Program-made: the position numbers and the translations under genes
Shown here: positions 24,951 through 31,344 of the stretch, piece after piece
Layout of the letters: each line of letters opens with the position of its first letter
How positions within the stretch are numbered: position 1 is the first letter of the stretch
The notes under the pieces: generated by a model
Databases searched by the model: none
The model's input: the letters and a program-made list of their open reading frames with translations, nothing else
What the model was told of the DNA's origin: nothing
DNA from: Pantoea sp. Cy-639
GTDB taxonomy: Bacteria > Pseudomonadota > Gammaproteobacteria > Pseudomonadales > Pseudomonadaceae
Assembly: GCF_011752525.1 (NCBI RefSeq)
Contig: NZ_VWXI01000008.1
Coordinates: 124,001-188,000 of the forward strand
Reading direction: 5' to 3'
DNA: 64,000 nucleotides

Positions 24951-26327
24951 ATGCCGTCGATTGAGGTGCCGTCACCGGTGAGCCTGCGCAGGCGCGCGAT
25001 CTGGGCCGGGGCATGGAATGCGCTGTCGCTGCTCGCCTCGCAGGTACTGCGCCTGGGCGGCAACCTGATCATGGCCCGGCTGCTGCTGCCGGAGATGTTC
25101 GGCGTGATGGTCATCGCCACCACGGTGTCGGTGCTGCTGCACCTGCTCTCGGATGTCGGCCTGCGGCAGAACATCATCCAGAGCCCACGGGGTGATGATC
25201 CGGACTTCCTCAACACGGCCTGGACCGTACAGATCCTGCGCGGTTTCACCCTGTTCGCGATGACCTTGCTGCTGGCCCTGGCCTCCTGGCTGGCGCAGTT
25301 GGCCAACCTGTGGCCGGCCGATTCCACCTACGCTGCGCCGGAACTGCCGCTGGTCCTGGCGATCACCGGTGTCTCGGCGATCATCTACGGCCTGCAGTCG
25401 ACCAAGATGGACATCGCCGTGCGCACCCTGCAGCACAAGCGCGTGGTGCTGGTGGACCTGGCCTCGCAGGTGGTCGGGCTCGTGGTGATGCTGGTGATCG
25501 GCTATTTCACCCGCTCCATCTGGTCGCTGGTGGCGGCGGGGCTGGCCGGGGCGCTGACCGGTACCGTGCTCGGCCACCTGGCCATGAGCGGACCGCGCAA
25601 CCGCCTGCGCTGGGACCGCACGGCGCTGGCCGAACTGGTGGTGTTCGGGCGCTGGATCCTGGTGTCGTCGATCGTCGGCGTGCTGGCCATGTACGGCGAC
25701 CGCATGTGGTTCGGTGCCAGCATGTCGGCGGCCGAACTTGGCGTCTATTCGATCGCCGTGCTGATCCTCGGGTCGATCCAGACCGGCCTGATGAAAGTGG
25801 TCGGCATGGTCGCGCTGCCGGCCTTCAGCGAGGCGACACGCTCCGGCGATACCGAGCGCCTGAAGGCCCTGTACCACCGTGCACGGCTGCTGGTCGACCT
25901 GCTGATGCTGTTCGCCATGGGCGGTTTCCTGACGGCCAGCCCGCTGCTGATCGACTGGATGTACGACGAGCGCTATGCCGGTGCAGGCACTATGCTGGCT
26001 ATTCTCTCGCTGTCGTTTTTCACCTTGCGCTATACCTTGGCCCACCAGGTCTGGATCGCCCTCGGGCTGACCAAGTACCAGGCGATGGACAACATCATCC
26101 GGCTGGTGGCGCTGTGGGGTGGCTTGCCGCTGTTGCTGGCCATCGGCGGGGTCAAGTATGCGATCTGGGGCGTGGCCCTGCACAGCTTCCCGACGCTGGT
26201 GCTGATCGTCTACGTCAATTGCAAGCTGGACATGTTCAACCTGAAACGGGAACTGGTGGTGTTGCCGATGATCGCGCTCGGGGCGTTGTGCGGCGTGCTG
26301 TTGACGGACTTCTTCAACTGGCTGTGA
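24951..26327 (+). CDS. Oligosaccharide flippase (Wzx)
   Basis: 458-residue MOP-superfamily membrane protein with about 14 helices. N-terminal AWNALSLLASQVLRLGGNLIMARLLLPEMFG is the start of the polysaccharide_synt domain, and SDVGLRQNIIQSPRGDDPDFLNTAW is the characteristic loop. It moves undecaprenyl-linked repeat units to the periplasm. First gene of the long + strand operon, divergent from the polymerase gene; a TATAGT hexamer at 24913-24918 in the 142-base gap may be its -10. CAGGGA precedes the ATG. Confidence 0.88.
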   Translation: MPSIEVPSPVSLRRRAIWAGAWNALSLLASQVLRLGGNLIMARLLLPEMFGVMVIATTVSVLLHLLSDVGLRQNIIQSPRGDDPDFLNTAWTVQILRGFTLFAMTLLLALASWLAQLANLWPADSTYAAPELPLVLAITGVSAIIYGLQSTKMDIAVRTLQHKRVVLVDLASQVVGLVVMLVIGYFTRSIWSLVAAGLAGALTGTVLGHLAMSGPRNRLRWDRTALAELVVFGRWILVSSIVGVLAMYGDRMWFGASMSAAELGVYSIAVLILGSIQTGLMKVVGMVALPAFSEATRSGDTERLKALYHRARLLVDLLMLFAMGGFLTASPLLIDWMYDERYAGAGTMLAILSLSFFTLRYTLAHQVWIALGLTKYQAMDNIIRLVALWGGLPLLLAIGGVKYAIWGVALHSFPTLVLIVYVNCKLDMFNLKRELVVLPMIALGALCGVLLTDFFNWL

Positions 26328-26418
26328 GGCCGGCGGGCTCACGGGGTTCGGGCAGTGCCGCGCGCAGGGCGCGTCGGGGCACCGGGATGGGCAATCAACG
26401 ACATGGGGCTTGGCAAGC

Positions 26419-26613
26419 ATGACGAAGCTTCGGTTCTGCATTCCACAGTTGGGCCGTCGAGGATTCCTGCGCAATTGCGCGGTGCTGGGCGCAGGCGCGG
26501 CGGTGTTCGGCACGGGGGCTGTCGCCAGGTCCTCAGTCGTGGCGCAGACGGATTTCGTGCTGATCAACGGGTGGGTGTTGCCTTCTCACTACTTCAGGGA
26601 CGGGCAGGCATGA
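26419..26613 (+). CDS. Small twin-arginine signal protein coupled to the GMC oxidoreductase
   Basis: 64 residues. The N-terminal half is a twin-arginine signal: GRRGFLRNCAVLGAGAAVFG, then a short tail of about 25 residues (QTDFVLINGWVLPSHYF and a few more). Its stop overlaps the GMC gene start (ATGA), so the two are translationally coupled. In fructose, gluconate and FAD-glucose dehydrogenases a Tat-signal small subunit carries a signal-less GMC subunit across the membrane; those small subunits are ~150-180 residues, much longer. This is either a reduced version or an unrelated peptide; the function is not recognised. Confidence 0.6.
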   Translation: MTKLRFCIPQLGRRGFLRNCAVLGAGAAVFGTGAVARSSVVAQTDFVLINGWVLPSHYFRDGQA

Positions 26614-28082
26614 TCAAGGACTATCAGACACAGAAGACCCTGCGCGTGCTCTACGACGTCTGCATCGTCGGCGCGGGGCCGGCCGGCATCACCTTGGCCT
26701 TGCGCCTGGCCAAGGCCGGCTGGAGCGTGGCGCTGCTGGAGGCCGGAGGCCAGGCCTACGCGGAGCGTTCGCAGGACTTCTACACCTGCACTTCGTCGGG
26801 CCTGGAGCTGTACCCCCATGACACCCGCCTGCGCTTTTTGGGCGGCACGTCCAACCACTGGGCAGGGCGCTGCCGGCCGTTCGACGCCTCGGACTTCAGC
26901 GATCCGCCTCCCGGCGCGCTGCCTGGCTGGCCCATTGCCTACGCCGAGGTCGAGCGTTACCTGCCGGCGGCAATGGATATCGTCGACCTTGAGCAAGGGG
27001 CGGACTTTCGCGCGGTGAACACCGCCTTGAACGGCGGCGAGTTCGATGCGGACCGCTTCCTGCTCAGCCCACCGACGCGCTTTGCACAGAAGTACGCCGC
27101 GGCGCTCAACGATACCCCCGGCCTCGATGTGTTCATCAACTGCAACTGCGTCGACCTGCACTTCGACAAGGCCAGCGGCAACCTGGCCTCGGTGATGGTC
27201 TCGGACTATGAGCGGCACCGTGAGGCGGTAGTGGCCAAGCAGTTCGTGCTGGCAATGGGGGCCATCGAGAACGCCCGGCAGTTGCTCAACAGCGGCTCGC
27301 TGGCGGCGGCCGGCGTGGTCGGCAAGGACGGCATGGTCGGGCGCTGCCTGATGGATCACCTGAATGTCGAGATGGGCACGTTCATTCTCAAGTCGGGGCA
27401 GGACACCGGCCTGCGCTCGTACTACACCAGCGAGGCCTTCGCCAAGACCTACAAGGCGGGCAAGGGCAATGTCTCGGCAGCGGTGCTGGACCAGGTCAAG
27501 ACCTACGGGCGCATGGCCGAGGTCAAGCAGTTCCTGGAAAGCCTGGCGTGCCGCTGGGAAGTAGCCGACAAGATCGATTTCATCGCCAACTTCAGCTGCC
27601 CGGGCGATGGCATCATCGGCACCATGATCGAGCAGTGTCCCAACCTGCAGAGCCGGGTGACGTTGCACCGTGAAAAGGACGCCCTCGGGGTGGCCAAGGT
27701 CAACGTCAACTGGGCGCTGACCCCCGAGGACCGCCACACCATCAAGTGCATCGGCACCGAGCTGGCCAAGCAGTTCGCCGACAGTGGCGAGGGCTTCATC
27801 AAGCTCAACGAATTCGTCTACGACACCAGCAAGCCTCTCAAGCTCGAGCCCCATGCCCACCACATGGGCACCACGCGGATGGCCGCCTCCCCCGAACACG
27901 GGGTGGTCGACCATGACTGCAAGGTGTTCGGCACGAACAACCTGTACGTGGCCGGCAGCAGCATCTACGCCCGCGGCGCCGCCGCCAACCCGACCATGCC
28001 ACTGCTGCAGTTCGCGCTGCGCCTGGTGGACCATCTGGATGAGCGCCTGCGCTCGGCGAACGGCGTGGTCGTTGCCAGCTGA
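26610..28082 (+). CDS. GMC-family FAD oxidoreductase
   Basis: 490-residue flavoprotein without signal peptide. The N-terminal dinucleotide fold is YDVCIVGAGPAGITLALRLAKAGWSVALLEAGG; FLGGTSNHWAGRCRPFD is the usual FAD/substrate motif, and the C-terminal block HHMGTTRMA ... YVAGSSIYARGAAANPTMPLLQFALRLVDHL carries the active-site His and Asn. Acts on an alcohol group, probably of a sugar or lipid-linked sugar, given its location among exopolysaccharide glycosyltransferases. The ATG lies within the last codons of the small Tat gene. No cytochrome subunit is adjacent, so the electron acceptor is unknown. Confidence 0.8.
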   Translation: MIKDYQTQKTLRVLYDVCIVGAGPAGITLALRLAKAGWSVALLEAGGQAYAERSQDFYTCTSSGLELYPHDTRLRFLGGTSNHWAGRCRPFDASDFSDPPPGALPGWPIAYAEVERYLPAAMDIVDLEQGADFRAVNTALNGGEFDADRFLLSPPTRFAQKYAAALNDTPGLDVFINCNCVDLHFDKASGNLASVMVSDYERHREAVVAKQFVLAMGAIENARQLLNSGSLAAAGVVGKDGMVGRCLMDHLNVEMGTFILKSGQDTGLRSYYTSEAFAKTYKAGKGNVSAAVLDQVKTYGRMAEVKQFLESLACRWEVADKIDFIANFSCPGDGIIGTMIEQCPNLQSRVTLHREKDALGVAKVNVNWALTPEDRHTIKCIGTELAKQFADSGEGFIKLNEFVYDTSKPLKLEPHAHHMGTTRMAASPEHGVVDHDCKVFGTNNLYVAGSSIYARGAAANPTMPLLQFALRLVDHLDERLRSANGVVVAS

Positions 28083-28217
28083 TGCCTGGGAGGGCGCCAC
28101 CATGTAGGCATGAGGGAGAGTGCAGAGGGAGTGAGCGCGACACGGTCGACAGCAGGTACCACTGACCCCATCGCCTCAGGAACAGTCCAGCAACACCAGA
28201 CTCGCGAGGCACGCAGC

Positions 28218-28835
28218 ATGTTCGGATGGATGCGCAGGGCAGTGGCGTACTACGCCACCACGACAGGTCGTGCTGGTTCGACCTACAAGAAATTCTGCAA
28301 CCCCAACGCCCGTGACTGGGGCGCCTACCTCGGGCGCTGGGGCAAGTTCTACTCGGTAGGCGAGAACATCCACATCAACCCCGGATGCAACGTCACCGAC
28401 CCGACCCTGGTGCGCCTGGGCACCAATGTCGGGCTGTCGGACTGCACGCTGATCGGTCATGACGGCGTGGTCGCGCTGATCGAGTTCGCCACCGGCAAGC
28501 ACCTCGACTCGGTGGGCTACATCGATATCAAGGACAACTGTTTCATCGGCCATGGCGCCATCGTCATGCCGCGGGTGACCATCGGCCCCAACGCGATCGT
28601 CGCCGCCGGCGCGGTGGTGACCAAGGATGTCGCCCCCGGTACGGTGGTCGGCGGCAATCCGGCGAAGTTCATCTGCACCACCGAGGCGCTGATCAAGCGG
28701 GTCGAGGAGCGCTGCGCGGCGTATCCGTGGATCGACCTGATCAACCAGCGCCAGGGGGCCTACGACCCGGAACTGGAGCCGATCCTGGCGGCGCGGCGGC
28801 GCCAGTACTTCTTCGGGAATGAAGACCATGGATAG
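28218..28835 (+). CDS. Left-handed beta-helix acyltransferase
   Basis: 205 residues with hexapeptide repeats from about residue 50 to 165 (for example NIHINPGCNVTDPTLVRLGTN, then FIGHGAIVMPRV and IGPNAIVAAGAVVTKDVAPG), the VatA/colanic-acid type transferase fold; VVGGNPAKFI is the usual C-terminal motif. Probably O-acetylates a sugar of the repeat unit. The ATG at 28218 follows GCGAGG. A longer frame starts at 28110, directly after an ATGTAG start-stop element with a good ribosome site, and would add 36 low-complexity residues; the shorter form is preferred. Its end overlaps the next gene. Confidence 0.75.
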   Translation: MFGWMRRAVAYYATTTGRAGSTYKKFCNPNARDWGAYLGRWGKFYSVGENIHINPGCNVTDPTLVRLGTNVGLSDCTLIGHDGVVALIEFATGKHLDSVGYIDIKDNCFIGHGAIVMPRVTIGPNAIVAAGAVVTKDVAPGTVVGGNPAKFICTTEALIKRVEERCAAYPWIDLINQRQGAYDPELEPILAARRRQYFFGNEDHG

Positions 28836-29784
28836 CAAGCCGGTCGATGTGATGGTGGTCAACTTCAACACCGCTTCGCTGTTGCAGCCTATGTTCGACG
28901 CCTTGCGCCGGGCAGGAGGCGAGGTGCTGGCCAGCTACCTGGTGGTGGACAATGCCTCGGTGGACGATTCGCTGCAGCGCATGGCCGAGGTATGCCCCGA
29001 GGCGTTGTTGCTGCGCAACGCCAGGAACGTCGGTTTCGGCCGTGCCAACAACCAGCTGCTCGACCATCTGCGCGGCCGCTACGCGCTGCTGCTCAACACC
29101 GACGCCTTCGTGGCCGTCGACTCGCTGGCCAAGACCCTCGACTACATGGACGAACACCCCGATTGCGGCGTGCTGGGAGTGCGCCTGGTCGGGCGCGACG
29201 GTGATCTGCAGCCGAGCTGCCGGTACTTCCCCACGCCATTGAACGTGTTCGTCGCCCGCACCGGGCTGGGGCGTTTCTTCCCGGGGCTGAAGATGGTCGA
29301 CGAGATGGACTGGGACCACAACGCCGTGCGCGAGTGCGACTGGCTGCCGGGATGCTTCTACCTGATCCGCCGCGAGGTGCTCGACCAGGTGGGTCTGTTC
29401 GACCCACGCTACTTCCTCTACTACGAGGAGGTCGACCACTGCAAGCGGGTCAAGCAGGCGGGCTGGAAGGTGGTGTACTACCCGCACACCACCGTGGTGC
29501 ACATCGGTGGCGAGAGCTCCAAGTCGGTCGCCGCGCTGGAGGCCGCCAGCCGGCAGATCTCCAGCTACCAGATCGAAAGCGAGCTGCTGTACTTTCGCAA
29601 GCACCATGGTATCGGCGGCCTGGCCTTGCACATGCTGCTGGTAGGCCTGGGCGACCTGCTGCTGGCGCTCAAGGCGCTGCTCAAGGGGCGGGGTCTGGCG
29701 GCCATCGCCGCTTGCTGGCGACACACCCGGACTACCTGGTCGTTGTTGCGCAAGACCCGTTTCGCCAGCCAACCGACCCGTTAG
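28828..29784 (+). CDS. Family 2 glycosyltransferase (rhamnosyltransferase-like)
   Basis: 318-residue GT2 enzyme: DVMVVNFNTASLLQPMFDAL at the N-terminus, NARNVGFGRANNQLL and the DxD-like LLNTDAF, then DPRYFLYYEEVDHCKRVKQAGWKVVYYP, typical of WbbL/rhamnosyltransferase-like members. A hydrophobic C-terminal segment (about 270-290) may attach it to the membrane. It overlaps the preceding acyltransferase by eight bases. The ATG at 28819 is an alternative start but sits too close to the GGGA site. Donor sugar unknown. Confidence 0.82.
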   Translation: MDSKPVDVMVVNFNTASLLQPMFDALRRAGGEVLASYLVVDNASVDDSLQRMAEVCPEALLLRNARNVGFGRANNQLLDHLRGRYALLLNTDAFVAVDSLAKTLDYMDEHPDCGVLGVRLVGRDGDLQPSCRYFPTPLNVFVARTGLGRFFPGLKMVDEMDWDHNAVRECDWLPGCFYLIRREVLDQVGLFDPRYFLYYEEVDHCKRVKQAGWKVVYYPHTTVVHIGGESSKSVAALEAASRQISSYQIESELLYFRKHHGIGGLALHMLLVGLGDLLLALKALLKGRGLAAIAACWRHTRTTWSLLRKTRFASQPTR

Positions 29785-29797
29785 CCAGGGAGAAGCC

Positions 29798-30331
29798 ATG
29801 CTCGACAATATCCGCGCCGACCTGCGCGCGTACGGTGGCGACTGGGGGGCCCAGGGCTTCTGGGTGATGCTGGTGTACCGCTTCGGGCGCTGGCGCTACG
29901 GCGTGCGTCCGGCGTTGCTGCGCAAGCTGCTGTCGTTGGTCTACAAGCTATTGTTCAAGCTGGTACAGGTACTCACCGGCATCGAACTGCCCTGCGAGGT
30001 CGAGATCGGCCGCAATTTCGTCATCGACCATTTCGGCGGCATCGTCGTCAGTGGCTATGCCCGCTTCGGCGATGACTGCCGGATCCGCAACGGTGTGGTG
30101 GTGGGGCTCAAGAACGTCGACACACCGGTGGCACCGGTGTTCGGCAACAACGTGGACATCGGGACCGGGGCCAAGATCCTGGGCGCCATCCGCATTGGCG
30201 ACAACGTGGTGATCGGCGCCAATGCCGTGGTGCTGATGGATGTGCCGGACAACTGCATCGCCGTCGGCGTGCCGGCCACCGTCAAGCCGCGCAAGTCGCT
30301 GCGGGACGTGATGCCAGGCGCCGAGGAGTGA
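29798..30331 (+). CDS. Serine acetyltransferase-like (CysE-type) acetyltransferase
   Basis: 177 residues. A helical N-terminus (MLDNIRADLRAYGGDW, RFGRWRYGV) leads to a left-handed beta-helix: IGRNFVIDHFGGIVVSGYA, NGVVVGLKNVD, NNVDIGTGAKILGAIRIGDNVVIGANAVVLMDVPDNCIAVGVPA. Short CysE-like proteins of this kind are common in exopolysaccharide loci, where they probably acetylate sugars rather than serine. A separate biosynthetic cysE is expected elsewhere in the genome. It is 13 bases after the GT2 gene. Confidence 0.82.
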   Translation: MLDNIRADLRAYGGDWGAQGFWVMLVYRFGRWRYGVRPALLRKLLSLVYKLLFKLVQVLTGIELPCEVEIGRNFVIDHFGGIVVSGYARFGDDCRIRNGVVVGLKNVDTPVAPVFGNNVDIGTGAKILGAIRIGDNVVIGANAVVLMDVPDNCIAVGVPATVKPRKSLRDVMPGAEE

Positions 30332-30362
30332 GCCCTTCAGGACAGTCGAGCGAGGCCTGCGC

Positions 30363-31337
30363 GTGACAGGGATCGGAGTCGTGGTGATCGGTCGTAACGA
30401 GGGCGCGCGCCTGGCGCGCTGTCTGGCCTCGCTGGCCGTCGGCGTGGACCGCCTGGTCTATGTCGATTCGGGCTCGACCGACGATTCGGTGCAACTGGCC
30501 CATGCCCGCGGGGCCGAGGTGCTGGCACTCGACCTGTCGATCCCGTTCACCGCCGCCCGCGCCCGCAACGAGGGCTTCGCCTGCCTGCGCCAGCAGTTGC
30601 CGCAACTGCGCTACGTGCAGTTCGTCGACGGCGACTGCGAGGTGGCAGAGGGCTGGCTGGCGCAGGCGCGGGCATTTCTCGATGAGCATCCGCAGGTCGC
30701 GGTGGTTTGTGGCCGGCGCCGTGAGCGCCACCCCGAGCGTTCGGTATACAACCTGTTGTGCGACCTGGAATGGGATACCCCGGTGGGCGAGGCAATGGCC
30801 TGCGGCGGTGATGCGCTGATGAGGGCCGAGGCGTTCGCCGCTGCGGGCGGTTTCCGCGCGGGCATGATCGCCGGCGAGGAGCCTGAGCTGTGCGTGCGCC
30901 TGCGGGCCCAGGGCTGGAAGATCTGGCGGCTCGATGGCGAGATGACCCTGCACGACGCGGCGATGACCCGTTTCGGCCAATGGTGGCGGCGCAGCCTGCG
31001 CGCCGGGCATGCCTTCGCCGAGGGCGCCGCGCTGCATGGCTCGACGCCGGAGCGCCATTGGCGGCGCGAGTCGCGGCGTGCCTGGTGGTGGGGGTTGGGC
31101 CTGCCGCTGGGCGTCGTTGCCGCCACCCTGTCGTGCGGGCCCTGGGGCGCGTCGTTGCTGCTGGTCTACCCTGTACAGGTCACGCGCCTGGCGCTGCGCG
31201 GCGTCAGGTCGGCCCGCGAGAACTGGTTGCAGGCGACATTCCTGGTGCTCGGCAAGTTTCCCGAGATGCTGGGGCAGGTGAAGTTCCTGCTGAGCCGGCT
31301 GTCTGGCAGCAGGACGGCACTGATCGAGTACAAGTGA
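30363..31337 (+). CDS. Family 2 glycosyltransferase
   Basis: 324-residue GT2 enzyme: GIGVVVIGRNEGARLARCLASL at the N-terminus, VDSGSTDDSVQLA, the DxD motif as FVDGDCEV, then CGGDALMRAEAFAAAGGF and EEPELCVRLRAQGWKIWRLD. Two hydrophobic stretches near 230-275 suggest membrane association. The start is GTG with GAGG upstream; the next gene follows seven bases later. Donor and linkage not known. Confidence 0.82.
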   Translation: MTGIGVVVIGRNEGARLARCLASLAVGVDRLVYVDSGSTDDSVQLAHARGAEVLALDLSIPFTAARARNEGFACLRQQLPQLRYVQFVDGDCEVAEGWLAQARAFLDEHPQVAVVCGRRRERHPERSVYNLLCDLEWDTPVGEAMACGGDALMRAEAFAAAGGFRAGMIAGEEPELCVRLRAQGWKIWRLDGEMTLHDAAMTRFGQWWRRSLRAGHAFAEGAALHGSTPERHWRRESRRAWWWGLGLPLGVVAATLSCGPWGASLLLVYPVQVTRLALRGVRSARENWLQATFLVLGKFPEMLGQVKFLLSRLSGSRTALIEYK

Positions 31338-31344
31338 GGACACC

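Noticed and set aside
24972-26567. A 531-codon frame opposite the flippase
   Set aside because: Antisense, His/Gln-rich, no recognisable domain; the + strand encodes a clear Wzx.
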